DNA of 64,000 nt from Amblyomma americanum (GCF_052857255.1 NW_027526501.1:62001-126000); one strand, 5' to 3'; positions 1-14,994 are shown, numbered from the stretch's first letter. Program-made: numbers and translations. Notes: a model not told the origin generated them from the sequence alone.

Positions 1-940
1 AAATCTGAACATATCGGTTTTACAAGTGTCCATGTGATACGCGTCAAAACATTTTCTCATAACTGCGCGAAAAGCATGTATTCGTGCTTAATAGAACGAA
101 ACAAGCTGTTTTAGACCGAAACGAGCTAAATCTGAACACATCGGTTTTACAAGTGTCCATGTGATACGCGTCAAAACTTTTTCTCTCATAACTGCGCGAA
201 AATCATGTATTCGTGCTTAATACAACGAAACAAGCTGTTTTAGACCAAAACGAGCTAGATATGAACACATCGGTTTTACAAGTGACCGTGTGATACGCGT
301 CAAAACTTTTTCTCTCATAACTGCGCGAAAAGCATGTATTCGTGCTTAATACAACGAAACAAGCTGTTTTAGACCAAAAGGATCTAGATATGAACACATC
401 GGTTTTACAAGTGTCCCTGTGATACGCGTCAAAAATTTTTCTCTTATAACTGCGCGAAAAGCATGTATTCGTGCTTAATACAACAAAACAAGCTGTTTTA
501 GACCGAAGTGAGCCAGATATGAGCAGCGGTTTTACAAGTGTCTGTGTGATACGCGTCAAAACTTTTTCTCTCATAACTGCGCGAAAAGCATGTATTCTTG
601 CTTAAAACGACGAAACAAGCTGTTTTAGACCGAAGCGAGTTAAATCTGAACACATCGGTTTTACAAGTGTCCATGTGATACGCGTCAAAACTTCTTGTCT
701 CATAAATGCGCGAAAAGCATGTATTCGTGCTTAATACAACGAAACAAGCTGTTTTAGACCAAAAAGATCTAGATATGAACATATCGGTTTTACAAGTGTC
801 CTTGCAATACGCGTCAAAACTTTTTTTCTTATAACTGCGCGAAAAGCATGTATTCGTGCTTAATACAACGAAACAATCTGTTTTAGACCGAAAGGAGCTA
901 GATCTAATCACATCGGCTTTGCAAGTGTCCATGTGATACG
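1..940 (+). repeat. Satellite segmental repeat, first copy (offset 3,453 bp)
   Basis: Seven to eight monomers recur at 3,454-4,393 in the same variant order, including a monomer with AGCCAGATATGAGCAGCGG and one with AACTTCTTGTCTC. The match stops where this copy reads CCTCAAAACCGTTTTCTC and the second reads CGTCAAAACTTTTTCTATT. The end is approximate, judged by eye. Confidence 0.8.
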
Positions 941-1929
941 CCTCAAAACCGTTTTCTCTTAAAACTGCGCGCAAAGCATGTATTCGTGCTTAATACAACA
1001 AAACAAGCTGTTTTAGACCGAAGTGAGCTAGATATGAACACCGGTTTTACAAGTGTCCGTGTGATACGCGTCAAAACTTTTTCTCTCATAAGTGCGCGAA
1101 AAGCATGTATTCTTGCTTAATACAACGAAACAAGCTGTTTAAGACCAAAACGAGCTAGATCTGAACACATCGGTTTTAAGTGTTCGTGTGATACGCGTCA
1201 AAACTTTTCCTCTCATAACTGCGCGAAAAGCACGTATTCGTGCTTAATACAACAAAACAAGCTGTTTTGGACAACAATGAGCTAGATATGAACACCGGTT
1301 TTACAAGTGTCCGTGTGATACGCGTCAAAACTTTTTCTCTCATAACTGAGCGAAAATCATGCATTCGTGCTTAATACAACGAAAGAAGCTGTTTTAGATC
1401 AAAACGAGCTAGATATGAACACATCGGTTTTACAAGTGACCGTGTGATACGCGTCAAAACTTTTTCTCTCATAACTGCGCGAAAAGCATGTATTCGTGCT
1501 TAATACAACGAAACAAGCTGTTTTAGACCGAAACGAGCTAAATCTGAACACATCGGTTATACGTGTCCCTGTGATACGCGTCAAAAGTTTTTCTCTCATA
1601 ACTGCGCGGAGAGGATGTATTCGTGATTAAAACAAAGAAACAAGCTGTTTTAGAACGAAACGAGCTAAATCTGAACATCGGTTTACAAGTGTCAGTGTGA
1701 TACGCGTCAAAACATTTTCTCATAACTGCGCGAAAAGCATGTATTCGTGCTTAATACAACGAAACAAGGTGTTTTAGACCGAAACGAGCTAAATGTGAAC
1801 ACATCGGTTTTACAAGCGTCCGTGTGATACGCGTCAATGTTTTTTCTCTCATAACTGCACGAAAAGTATGTATTCGTGCCTAATACAACGAAACAAGCTG
1901 TTTTACACCAAAACGAGCTAGATATGAAC

Positions 1930-2480
1930 ACATCGGTTTTACAAGTGACCGTCTGATACGCGTCAAAACGTTTCCTCTCATAACTGCGCGAAAAGCATGT
2001 ATTTGTGCTTAATACAACGAGACAAGCTGTTTTAGATCGAAACGAGCTAGATCTAAACAGATCGGTTTTGCGAGTCCGAGTGATACGCGTCAAAACTTTT
2101 CTCTCATAACTGCGCGAAAAGCATGTATTCGTGATTAAAACAACGAAAAAAAGCTGTTTTAGACTGAAACAAGCTAGATCTAAACACATCGGTTTACATG
2201 TGTCAGTGTGATACGCGTCGAAACGTTTTCTCATAACTGCGCGAAAAGCATGTATTCGTGTTTAAAACAACGAAACAAGCTGTTTTAGACCGAAAGGAGC
2301 TAAATCTGAACACATCGGTTTTACAAGTGTCCATGTGATACGCGTCAAAACATTTTCTCATAACTGCGCGAAAAGCATGTATTCGTGCTTAATAGAACGA
2401 AACAAGCTGTTTTAGACCGAAACGAGCTAAATCTGAACACATCGGTTTTACAAGTGTCCATGTGATACGCGTCAAAACTT
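1930..2480 (+). repeat. Local satellite duplication, first copy (offset 1,025 bp)
   Basis: About four monomers, including the GTCTGATACGCGTC variant and the AAACAGATCGGTTTTGCGAG variant, recur at about 2,955-3,505. The offset is 8 monomers. Boundaries are approximate. Confidence 0.7.
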
Positions 2481-2954
2481 TTTCTCTCATAACTGCGCGA
2501 AAAGCATGTATTCGTGCTTAATACAACGAAACAAGCTGTTTTAGACCAAAACGAGCTAGATATGAACACATCGGTTTTACAAGTGACCGTGTGATACGCG
2601 TCAAAACTTTTTCTCTCATAACTGCGCGAAAAGCATGTATTCGTGCTTAATGCAACGAAACAAGCTGTTTTAGACCAAAAGGATCTAGATATGAACACAT
2701 CGGTTTTACAAGTGTCCCTGTGATACGCGTCAAAACTTTTTCTCTCATAACTGCGCGAAAAGCATGTATTCTTGCTTAAAACGACGAAACAAGCTGTTTT
2801 AGACCGAAGCGAGTTAAATCTGAACACATCGGTTTTACAAGTGTCCATGTGATACGCGTCAAAACTTCTTGTCTCATAAATGCGCGAAAAGCATGTATTC
2901 GTGCTCAATACAACGAAACAAGCTGTTTTAGACCAAAAGGATCTAGATATGAAC

Positions 2955-3505
2955 ATATCGGTTTTACAAGTGACCGTCTGATACGCGTCAAAACGTTTCC
3001 TCTCATAACTGCGCGAAAAGCATGTATTTGTGCTTAATACAACGAGACAAGCTGTTTTAGATCGAAACGAGCTAGATCTAAACAGATCGGTTTTGCGAGT
3101 CCGAGTGATACGCGTCAAAACTTTTCTCTCATAACTGCGCGAAAAGCATGTATTCGTGATTAAAACAACGAAAAAAAGCTGTTTTAGACTGAAACAAGCT
3201 AGATCTAAACACATCGGTTTACATGTGTCAGTGTGATACGCGTCAAAACGTTTTCTCATAACTGCGCGAAAAGCATGTATTCGTGTTTAAAACAACGAAA
3301 CAAGCTGTTTTAGACCGAAACGAGCTAAATCTGAACACATCGGTTTTACAAGTGTCCATGTGATACGCGTCAAAACATTTTCTCATAACTGCGCGAAAAG
3401 CATGTATTCGTGCTTAATAGAACGAAACAAGCTGTTTTAGACCGAAACGAGCTAAATCTGAACATATCGGTTTTACAAGTGTCCATGTGATACGCGTCAA
3501 AACAT
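2955..3505 (+). repeat. Local satellite duplication, second copy (offset 1,025 bp)
   Basis: Second copy of the 1,930-2,480 segment with the same order of monomer variants. Few differences are visible, for example CGTCGAAACG versus CGTCAAAACG, suggesting a recent event. Confidence 0.7.
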
Positions 3506-4393
3506 TTTCTCATAACTGCGCGAAAAGCATGTATTCGTGCTTAATAGAACGAAACAAGCTGTTTTAGACCGAAACGAGCTAAATCTGAACACATCGGTTT
3601 TACAAGTGTCCATGTGATACGCGTCAAAACTTTTTCTCTCATAACTGCGCGAAAATCATGTATTCGTGCTTAATACAACGAAACAAGCTGTTTTAGACCA
3701 AAACGAGCTAGATATGAACACATCGGTTTTACAAGTGACCGTGTGATACGCGTCAAAACTTTTTCTCTCATAACTGCGCGAAAAGCATGTATTCGTGCTT
3801 AATACAACGAAACAAGCTGTTTTAGACCAAAAGGATCTAGATATGAACACATCGGTTTTACAAGTGTCCCTGTGATACGCGTCAAAAATTTTTCTCTTAT
3901 AACTGCGCGAAAAGCATGTATTCGTGCTTAATACAACAAAACAAGCTGTTTTAGACCGAAGTGAGCCAGATATGAGCAGCGGTTTTACAAGTGTCTGTGT
4001 GATACGCGTCAAAACTTTTTCTCTCATAACTGCGCGAAAAGCATGTATTCTTGCTTAAAACGACGAAACAAGCTGTTTTAGACCGAAGCGAGTTAAATCT
4101 GAACACATCGGTTTTACAAGTGTCCATGTGATACGCGTCAAAACTTCTTGTCTCATAAATGCGCGAAAAGCATGTATTCGTGCTTAATACAACGAAACAA
4201 GCTGTTTTAGACCAAAAAGATCTAGATATGAACATATCGGTTTTACAAGTGTCCTTGCAATACGCGTCAAAACTTTTTTTCTTATAACTGCGCGAAAAGC
4301 ATGTATTCGTGCTTAATACAACGAAACAATCTGTTTTAGACCGAAAGGAGCTAGATCTAATCACATCGGCTTTGCAAGTGTCCATGTGATACG
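3454..4393 (+). repeat. Satellite segmental repeat, second copy (offset 3,453 bp)
   Basis: Second copy of the segment at 1-940, starting at the same base of the monomer (AAATCTGAACATATCGG). The offset of 3,453 bp is about 27 monomers, so the monomer register is kept, as expected for unequal exchange. Confidence 0.8.
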
Positions 4394-7087
4394 CGTCAAA
4401 ACTTTTTCTATTAACTGCGCGAAAAGCATGTATTCGTGCTTAATAAAACGAAACAAAAACAAGCTGTTTTAGACCACAACGAGCTAGATATGAACACGTC
4501 GGTTTTACAAGTGACCGTGCGATACGCGTCAAAACATTTCTCATAACTGCGAAAAGCATGTATTCGTGCTTAATACAACGAAACAAGCTGTTTTACACCG
4601 AAAAGAGCTAAATCTGAACACATCGATATACGTGTCCCTGTGGTACGCGTCAAAACTTTTTCGCTTAAAACTGCGCGCAAAACATGTATTCGTGCTTAAT
4701 ACAACAAAACAAGCTGTTTTAGATAAAAATGAGCTAGATATGAACACCGGTTTTACAAGTGTCCGTGTGATAAGCGTCAAAACTTTTTCTCTCATAACTG
4801 CGCAAAAAGCATGTATTTTTGCTTAAAACAACGAAGCAAGCTGTTTTAGACCGAAACGAGCTAAAGCTGAACACGTCGGTTTTACAAGTGTCTATGTGAT
4901 ACGCGTCAAAACTTTTTCTCATAACTGTGCGAAAAGCATGTATTCGTGCTTAATAGAACGAAAGAAGCTGTTTTAGACCGAAACGAGCTAAATCTGAACA
5001 CATCGGTTTTACAAGTGTCCATGTGATACGCGTCAAAACTTTTCCTCATAACTGCGCGAAAAGCATGTATTCGTGCCTAATACAACAAAAAAGCTGTTTT
5101 ACACCAAAAAGAGCTAGATATGAACACATCGGAATTACAAGTGTCCATGTGATACGCGTCAAAACTTTTTCTCTCATAACTGCGCGAAAAGCATGTATTC
5201 TTGCTTAATACAACGAAACAAGCTGTTTTAGACCAAAACGAGATAGATAGAAACACATCGGTTTTACAAGGGACCGTGTGATACGCGTCAAAACTATTTC
5301 TCTCATAACTGCGCGAAAAGCATGTATTCGTGCTTAATACAACGAAACAAGCTGTTTTAGACCAAAAGGATCTAGATATGAACACATCGGTTTTACAAGT
5401 GTCCCTGTGATACGCGTCTAAACTTTTTCTCTTATAACTGCGCGAAAAGCATGTATTCGTGCTTAGAACAACGACACAAGTTGTTTTAGACCGAAACAAG
5501 CTAGATCTAAACACATCGGTTTTGCAAGAGTCCGAGTGTTACGCGTCAGTAAGTTTCTCTCATAAGTGCGCGAAAAGCATGTATTCGTGATTAAAACAAA
5601 GAAACAAGCTGTTTTAGACCGAAACAGGCTAAATCTGAACATCGGTTTACAAGTGTCAGTGTGATACGCATCAAAACGTTTTCTCATAACGGCGCGATAA
5701 GCATGTATTCGTGCTTAATAGAACGAAACAAGCTGTTTTAGACCGAAACGAGTTAAATCTGAACACATCGGTTTTACAAGTGTCCGTGTGATACGCATCA
5801 ATATTTTTTCTCTCATAACTGCGCGAAAAGCATGTATTCGTGCCTAAAACAATGAAACAAGCTGTTTTAGACCGAAACGAGTTAAATCTAAACATATCGG
5901 TTTTACAAGTGTCCATGTGATACGCGTCAAAACTTTTTCTAATAACTGCGCGAAAAGCATGTATTCGTGCTTAATACAACGAAAAAAAACAAGCTGTTTT
6001 ACACCGAAACGAGCTAGATATGAACACGTCGGTTTTGCAAGTGACCGTGCGATACGCGTCAAAACTTTTTCTCTCATAACTGCGAAAAGCATGTATTCAT
6101 GCTTAATACAACGAAACAAGCTGTTTTACACCGAAAAGAGCTAAGTCTGAACACATCGGTTATACGTGTCCCTGTGATACGCGTCAAAACTTTTCCTGTT
6201 AAAACTGCGCGCAAAGCATGTATTCGTGCTTAATACAACAAAACAAGCTGTTTTAGACCGAAGTGAGCTAGATATGAGCAACGGTTTTACAAGTGTCCGT
6301 GTGATAAGCGTCAAAACTTTTTCTCTCATAACTGCGCGAAAAGCATGTATTTTTGCTTAAAACAACGAAACAAGCTGTTTTAGACCGAAACGAGCTAAAT
6401 CAGAACACATCGGTTTTACAAGTGTCCATGTGATACGCGTCAAAACTTTTTCTCATAACTGCGAAAAGCATGTATACGTGCTTAATAGAACGAAAGAAGC
6501 TGTTTTAGACCGAAACGAGCTAAATCTGAACACATCGGTTTTACAAGTGTCCATGTGATACGCGTCAAAACTTTTTCTCATAACTGCGCGAAAAGCATGT
6601 ATTCGTGCCTAATACAACGAAAAAGCTGTTTTACACCAAAAGGATCTAGATATGAACACATCGGATTTACAAGTGTCATGTGATACGCGTCAAAACTTTT
6701 TCTCTCATAACTGCGCGAAAAGCATGTAATCGTGCTTAATACAACGACTCAAGTTGTTTTAGACCGAAACGAGCCAGATCTAAACACATCGGTTTTGCAA
6801 GAGTCTGAGTGTTACGCGTCAAAACGTTTTCTCATAACTGCGCGAAAAGCATGTATTCGTGCTTAATAGAACGAAGCAAGCTGTTTTAGACCGAAACGAG
6901 GTAAATCTGAACACATCGGTTTTACAAGTGTCCGTGTGATACGCGTCAATATTTTTTTCTCTCATAACTGCGCGAAAAGCATGTATTCGTGCCTAAAACA
7001 ATGAAATAAGCTGTTTTAGACCGAAACGAGTTTAATCTGAACACATCGGTTTTACAAGTGTCCATGTGATACGCGTCAAAACGTTTT

Positions 7088-8554
7088 CTAATAACTACGC
7101 GAAAAGCATGTATTCGTGCTTAATACAACGAAACAAAAACAAGCTGTTTTACACCAAAACGAGCTAGATATGAACACGTCGGTTTTACAAGTGACCGTGC
7201 GATACGCGTCAAAACTTTTTCTCTCATAACTGCGAAAACGTGCTTACGTGCTCTCATAACGTGCTTAATACAACGAAACAAGCTGTTTTACACCGAAAAG
7301 AGCTAAATCTGAACACATCTTTTATTTGTGTCTCTGTGATACGCGTCAAAACCTTTTTCTCTTAAAACTGCGCGCAAAGCATGTATTCGTGCTTAATACA
7401 ACGAGACAAGCTGTTTTAGATCGAAACGAGCTAGATCTAAACAGATCGGTTTTGCGAGTCCGAGTGATACGCGTCAAAACTTTTCTCTCATAACTGCGCG
7501 AAAAGCATGTATTCGTGATTAAAACAACGAAAAAAAGCTGTTTTAGACCGAAAGAAGCTAGATCTAAACACATCGGTTTACAAGTGTCAGTGTGATACGC
7601 GTCAAAACGTTTTCTCATAACTGCGCGAAAAGCATGTATTCGTGTTTAAAACAACGAAACAAGCTGTTTTAGACCGAAACGAGCTAAATCTGAACACATC
7701 GGTTTTACAAGTGTCCATGTGATACAAGTCAAAACTTTTTCTCATAACTGCGCGAAAATCATGTATTCGTGCTTAATACAACGAAACAAGCTGTTTTACA
7801 CCGAAAAGAGCTAAATCTGAACACATCGGTTATACGTGTCCCTGTGATACGTGTCAAAACTTTTTCTCTTAAAACTGCGCGCAAAGCATGTATTCGTGCT
7901 TAATACAACAAAACAAGCTGTTTTAGACCAAAACGGGCTAAATCTGAACACATCGGTTTTACAAGTGTCCATGTGATACGCGTCAAAACTTTTTCTCATA
8001 ACTGCGCGAAAAGCATGTATTCGTGCTTAATAGAACGAAACAATCTGTTTTAGACCGAAACGAGCTAAATCTGAACACATCTGTTTTACAAGTGTCCATG
8101 TGATACGCGTCAAAACTTTTTCTCATAACTGCGCGAAAAGCATGTATTCGTGCTTAATACAATGAAACAAGCTGTTTTACCAAAACAAGCTAGATATGAA
8201 CACATCGGATTTACAAGTGACCGTGTGATACGCGTCAAAACTTTTTCTCATAACTGCGCGAAAAGCATGTATTCGTGCTTAATAGAACGAAACAAGCTGT
8301 TTTAGACCGAAATGAGCTAAATCTGAACACATCGGTTTTACAAGTGTCTGTGTGATACGCGTCAAAACTTTTTCTCATAACTGCGCGAAAAGCATGTATT
8401 CGTGCCTAATACAACGAAACAAGCTGTTTTACACCAAAACGAGCTAGATATGAACACATCGGATTTACAAGTGTCCAAGTGATATGCGTCAAAACTTTTT
8501 CTCTCGAGGGAAAAGCATGTATTCGTGCTTAATACAACGAAACAAGCTGTTTTA
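7088..8554 (+). repeat. Nested tandem block Z, first copy
   Basis: Within copy A, this run of monomers is followed by a second run at 9,136-10,356. The offset is 2,048 bp at the left and 1,802 bp at the right because the second run lacks two monomers (246 bp). The same pair occurs in copy B at about 26,787-28,252 and 28,834-30,054. Confidence 0.75.
7221..7270 (+). repeat. Rearranged monomer variant (marker), one of nine
   Basis: Here CTCTCATAAC occurs twice around a 20-bp insert (TGCGAAAACGTGCTTACGTG), after which the monomer continues GTGCTTAATAC. The same rearrangement recurs near 9,270, 15,800, 19,250, 26,925, 28,970, 36,780, 42,150 and 44,845. It is a good marker for higher-order units and must descend from one event. 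Confidence 0.8.
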
Positions 8555-9135
8555 GACCAAAACAAGCTAGATATGAACACATCGGTTTTACAAGTGACCG
8601 TGTGATACGCGTCAAAACTTTTTCTCTCAAAACTGCGCGAAAAGCATGTATTCGTGCTTAATAAAACGAAACTAGCTGTTTTAGACCAAAAGGATCTAGA
8701 TATGAACACATCGGTTTTACAAGTGTCCCTGTGATACGCGTCAAAACTTTTTCTCTTATAACTGCGCGAAAAGCATGTATTCGTGCTTAATACAACAAAA
8801 GAAGCTGTTTTAGACCGAAGTGAGCTAGATATGAACACCGGTTTTACAAGTGTCCGTGTGATACGCGTCAAAACTTTTTCTCTCATAACTGGGCGAAAAG
8901 CATGTATTCTTGCTTAATACAACGAAACAAGCTGTTTTAGACCAAATCGAGCTAGATCTGAACACATCGGTTTTAAGTGTTCGTGTGATACGCGTCAAAA
9001 CTTTTCCTCTCATAACTGCGCGAAAAGCATGTATTCTTGCTTAATACAACGAAACAAGCTGTTTTAGACCGAAACGAGCTAAATCTGAACAATTCGGATT
9101 TACAAGTGTCCATGTGATACGCATCAAAACTTTTT

Positions 9136-10356
9136 CTAATAACTACGCGAAAAGCATGTATTCGTGCTTAATACAACGAAACAAAAACAAGCTGTTTTAC
9201 ACCAAAACAAGCTAGATATGAACACGTCGGTTTTACAAGTGACCGTGCGATACGCGTCAAAACTTTTTCTCTCATAACTGCGAAAACGTGCTTACTTGCT
9301 CTCATAACGTGCTTAATACAACGAAACAAGCTGTTTTACAACGAAAAGAGCTAAATCTGAACACATCGGTTATTTGTGTCTCTGTGATACGCGTCAAAAC
9401 CTTTTTCTCTTAAAACTGCGCGCAAAGCATGTATTCGTGCTTAATACAACGAGACAAGCTGTTTTAGATCGAAACGAGCTAGATCTAAACAGATCAGTTT
9501 TACAAGTGTCAAGTGTCCATGTGATACGAGTCAAAACGTTTTCTCATAACTGCGCGAAAATCATGTATTCGTGCTTAATACAACGAAACAAGCTGTTTTA
9601 CACCGAAAAGAGCTAAATCTGAACACATCGGTTATACGTGTCCCTGTGATACGCGTCAAAACTTTTTCTCTTAAAACTGCGCGCAAAGCTTGTATTCGTG
9701 CTTAATACAACAAAACAAGCTTTTTTAGACCAAAACGGGCTAAATCTGAACACATCCGTTTTACAAGTGTCCATGTGATACGCGTCAAAACTTTTTCTCA
9801 TAACTGCGCGAAAAGCATGTATTCGTGCTTAATAGAACGAAACAAGCTGTTTTAGACCGAAACGAGCTAAATCTGAACACATCTGTTTTACAAGTGTCCA
9901 TGTGATACGCGTCAAAACTTTTTCTCTTAACTGCGCGAAAAGCATGTATTCGTGCTTAATACAATGAAACAAGCTGTTTTACCAAAACGAGCTAGATATG
10001 AACACATCGGATTTACAAGTGACCGTGTGATACGCGTCAAAACTTTTTCTCATAACTGCGCGAAAAGCATGTATTCGTGCTTAATAGAACGAAACAAGCT
10101 GTTTTAGACCGAAATGAGCTAAATCTGAACACATCGGTTTTACAAGTGTCTGTGTGATACGCGTCAAAACTTTTTCTCATAACTGCGCGAAAAGCATGTA
10201 TTCGTGCCTAATACAACGAAACAAGCTGTTTTACACCAAAACGAGCTAGATATGAACACATCGAATTTACAAGTGTCCAAGTGATACGCGTCAAAACTTT
10301 TTCTCTCGAGCGAAAAGCATGTATTCGTGCTTAATACAACGAAACAAGCTGTTTTA
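9136..10356 (+). repeat. Nested tandem block Z, second copy
   Basis: Second copy of block Z. The internal deletion is marked by a scar near 9,500 where CAAGTGTC is immediately followed by AAGTGTCC. The same scar is present in copy B near 29,205, so the deletion predates the A/B duplication. Confidence 0.75.
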
Positions 10357-11629
10357 GACCAAAAGGATCTAGATATGAACACATCGGTTTTACAAGTGTC
10401 CCTGTGATACGCGTCAAAACTTTTTCTCTTATAACTGAGCGAAAAGCATGTATTCGTGCTTAATACAACGAAACAATCTGTTTTAGACCAAAACGAACTA
10501 GATCTGAACACATCGGTTTTACAAGTGTCCGTGTGATACGCGTCAAAACTTTTTCTCTCATAACTGCGCGAAAAGCGTGTATTCGTACCTAAAACAACGA
10601 GACAAGCTGTTTTAGTCCGAAAGGTGCTAGATCTAATCACATCGGCTTTGCAAGTGTCCATGTGATACGCGTCAAAACTTTTTCTATTAACTGCGCGAAA
10701 AGCATGCATTCGTGCTTAATAAAACGAAACAAAAACAAGCTGTTTTACACCAAAACGAGCTAGATATGAACACGTGGGTTTTACAAGTGACCATGCGATA
10801 CGCGTCAAAACATTTCTCATAACTGGGAAAAGCATGTATTCGTGCTTAATACAACGAAACAAGCTGTTTTACACCGAAAAGAGCTAAATCTGAACACATC
10901 GGTACACGTGTCCCTGTGGTACGCGTCAAAACTTTTTCTCTTAAAACTGCGCGCAAAGCTTGTATTCGTGCTTAATACAACAAAACAAGCTGTTTTAGAC
11001 AAAAATGAGCTAGATATGAACACCGGTTTTACAAGTGTCCGTGTGATACGCGTCAAAACCTTTTCTCTCATAACTGCGCGAAAAGCATGTATTTTTGCTT
11101 AAAACAACGAAACAAGCTGTTTTAGACCGAAACGAGCTAAATCTGAACACATTGGTTTTACAAGTGTCCATGTGATACGCGTCAAAACTTTTTCTCATAA
11201 CTGCGCGAAAAGCATGTATTCGTGCTTAATAGAACGAAACAAGCTGTTTTAGACCAAAACGAGCTAAATCTGAACACATCGGTTATACGTGTCCCTGTGA
11301 TACGCGTCAAAACTTTTTCTCTCATAACTGCGCGAAAAGCATGTATTCTTGCTTAAAACAAGGAAACAAGCTGTTTTAGACCGCAGCGAGTTAAATCTGA
11401 ACACATCGGTTTTACAAGTGTCCATGTGATACGCGTCAAAACTTTTTCTCATAACTGCGCGAAAAGCATGTATTCGAGCATAATACAACGAAACAAGCTG
11501 TTTTACACCAAAACGAGCTAGATATGAACACATCGGACTTACAAGTGTCCATGTGATACGCGTCAAAACTTTTTCTCTCATAACTGCGCGAAAAGCATGT
11601 GTTCGTGCTTAATACACCGAAACCAGTTG

Positions 11630-12667
11630 TTTTAGACCAAAACGAGATAGATATGAACACATCGGTTTTACAAGTGTCCGTGTGATACGCGTCAATATTT
11701 TTTCTCTCATAACTGCGCGAAAAGCATGTATTCGTGCCTAAAACAATGAAACAAGCTGTTTTACACCGAAACGAGTTAAATCTGAACATATCGGTTTTAC
11801 AAGTGTCCATGTGATACGCGTCAAAACTTTTTCTAATAACTGCGCGAAAAGCATGTATTCGTGCTTAATACAACGAAAGAAAAACAAGCTGTTTTACACC
11901 GAAACGAGCTAGATATGAACACGTCGGTTTTGCAAGTGACCGTGTGATACGCGTCAAAACTTTTTCTCTCATAACTGCGAAAAGCATGTATTCATGCTTA
12001 ATACAACAAAACAAGCTGTTTTACACCGAAGTGAGCTAGATATGAGCAACGGTTTTACAAGTGTCCGTGTGATACGCGTCAAAACTTTTTCTCCAATAAC
12101 TGCGCGAAAAGCATGTATTCTTGCTTAAAACAAGGAAACAAGCTGTTTTAGACCGCAGCGAGTTAAATCTGAACACATCGGTTTTACAAGTGTCCATGTG
12201 ATACGCGTCAAAACTTTTTGTCTCATAAATGCGCGAAAAGCATGTATTCGTGCTTAATACAACGAAACAAGCTGTTTTAGACCAAAAGGATCTAGATCTG
12301 AACACATCGGTTTTACAAGTGTCCGTGTGATGCGCGTCAAAACTTTTTCTCTCATAACTGCGCGAAAAGCGTGTATTCGTACTTAAAACAACGAGACAAG
12401 CTGTTTTAGACTGAAAGGAGCTAGATCTAATCACATCGGCTTTGCAAGTGTCCATGTGATACGCGTCAAAACTTTTTCTATTAACTGCGCGAAAAGCATG
12501 TATTCGTGCTTAATAAAACGAAACAAGCTGTTTTAGACCAAAACGAGCTAGATATGAACACATCAGTTTTACAAGTGACCGTGTGATACGCGTCAAAACT
12601 TTTTCTCTCATAACAGCGCGAAAAGCATGTATTCGTGCTTAATACAACGAAACAAGCTGTTTTAGAC
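11630..12667 (+). repeat. Nested tandem block W, first copy (offset 1,665 bp)
   Basis: About eight monomers that recur at 13,295-14,332. They include the ACGAGATAGATATG monomer, the AAAGAAAAACAAG insertion monomer and the TTTTTCTCCAATAAC monomer. The pair is also present in copy B, 20,977 bp to the right. Confidence 0.75.
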
Positions 12668-13294
12668 CGAAATGAGCTAAATCTGAACACATCGGTTTTA
12701 CAAGTGTCTGTGTGATACGCGTCAAAACTTTGCCTCATAACTGCGCGAAAAGCATGTATTCGTGCCTAATACAACGAAACAAGCTGTTTTACACCAAAAC
12801 GAGCTAGATATGAACACATCGGATTTACAAGTGTCCAAGTGATACGCGTCAAAACTTTTTCTCTCGAGCGAAAAGCATGTATTCGTGCTTAATACAACGA
12901 AACAAGCTGTTTTAGACCAAAACGAGCTAGATATGAACACGTCGGTTTTACAAGTGACCGTGTGATACGCGTCAAAACTTTTTCTCTCAAAACTGCGCGA
13001 AAAGCATGTATTCGTGCTTAATACAACGAAACTAGCTGTTTTAGACCAAAAGGATCTAGATATGAACACATCGGTTTTACAAGTGTCCCTGTGATACGCG
13101 TCAAAACTTTTTCTCTTATAACTGCGCGAAAAGCATGTATTCGTGCTTAATACAACAAAAGAAGCTGTTTTAGACCGAAGTGAGCTAGATATGAACACCG
13201 GTTTTACAAGTGTCCGTGTGATACGCGTCAAAACTTTTTCTCTCATAACTGCGCGAAAAGCATGTATTCTTGCTTAATACAACGAAACAAGCTG

Positions 13295-14332
13295 TTTTAG
13301 ACCAAAACGAGATAGATATGAACACATCGGTTTTACAAGTGTCCGTGTGATACGCGTCTATATTTTTTCTCTCATAACTGCGCGAAAAGCATGTATTCGT
13401 GCCTAAAACAATGAAACAAGCTGTTTTACACCGAAACGAGTTAAATCTGAACATATCGGTTTTACAAGTGTCCATGTGATACGCGTCAAAACTTTTTCTA
13501 ATAACTGCGCGAAAAGCATGTATTCGTGCTTAATACAACGAAAGAAAAACAAGCTGTTTTACACCGAAACGAGCTAGATATGAACACGTCGGTTTTGCAA
13601 GTGACCGTGCGATACGCGTCAAAACTTTTTCTCTCATAACTGCGAAAAGCATGTATTCATGCTTAATAGAACAAAACAAGCTGTTTTACACCGAAGTGAG
13701 CTAGATATGAGCAACGGTTTTACAAGTGTCCGTGTGATACGCGTCAAAACTTTTTCTCCAATAACTGCGCGAAAAGCATGTATTCTTGCTTAAAACAAGG
13801 AAACAAGCTGTTTTAGACCGCAGCGAGTTAAATCTGAACACATCGGTTTTACAAGTGTCCATGTGATACGCGTCAAAACTTTTTGTCTCATAAATGCGCG
13901 AAAAGCATGTATTCGTGCTTAATACAACGAAACAAGCTGTTTTAGACCAAAAGGATCTAGATCTGAACACATCGGTTTTACAAGTGTCCGTGTGATGCTC
14001 GTCAAAACTTTTTCTCTCATAACTGCGCGAAAAGCGTGTATTCGTACTTAAAACAACGAGACAAGCTGTTTTAGACTGAAAGGAGCTAGATCTAATCACA
14101 TCGGCTTTGCAAGTGTCCATGTGATACGCGTCAAAACTTTTTCTATTAACTGCGCGAAAAGCATGTATTCGTGCTTAATAAAACGAAACAAGCTGTTTTA
14201 GACCAAAACGAGCTAGATATGAACACATCAGTTTTACAAGTGACCGTGTGATACGCGTCAAAACTTTTTCTCTCATAACAGCGCGAAAAGCATGTATTCG
14301 TGCTTAATACAACGAAACAAGCTGTTTTAGAC
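13295..14332 (+). repeat. Nested tandem block W, second copy (offset 1,665 bp)
   Basis: Second copy of block W (13 monomers downstream of the first). It differs by isolated changes, for example CGTCTATATTT versus CGTCAATATTT near 13,356. Confidence 0.75.
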
Positions 14333-14994
14333 CAAAAGGATCTATATATGAACACATCGGTTTTACAAGTGTCCCTGTGATACGCGTCAAAACTTTTTCT
14401 CTTATAACTGCGCGAAAAGCATGTATTTTTGCTTAAAACAACGAAACAAGCTGTTTTAGACCGAAGCGAGTTAAATCTGAACACATCGGTTTTACAAGTG
14501 TCCGTGTGATACGCGTCAAAACTTTTCCTGTCATAACTGCGCGAAAAGCATGTATTCATGCTTAATACAAAGAGACAAGCTGTTTTAAACCGAAACGAGC
14601 TAGATCTAAACACATCGGTTTTGCGAGTTGAGTGATACGCGTCAAAACTTTTTCTCTCGTAGCTGCGCGAAAAGCATGTATTCATGAATAAAACAACGAA
14701 ACAAGCTATTTTAGACAGAAACAAGTTAAATCTGAACATCGGTTTACAAGTGTCAGTGTGGTACGCGTGAAAACGTTTTCTAATAACTGCGCGAAAAGCA
14801 TGTATTCGTGCTTAATAGAACGAAACAAGCTGTTTTAGACCGAAACGAGCTAAATCTGAACACATCGGTTTTACAAGTGTCCATGTGATACGCGTCACAA
14901 CTTTTTCTCATACCTGCGCGAAAATCATGTATTCGTGCCTAATACAACGAAACAAGCTGTTTTACACCAAAACGAGCTAGATATGAACACATCG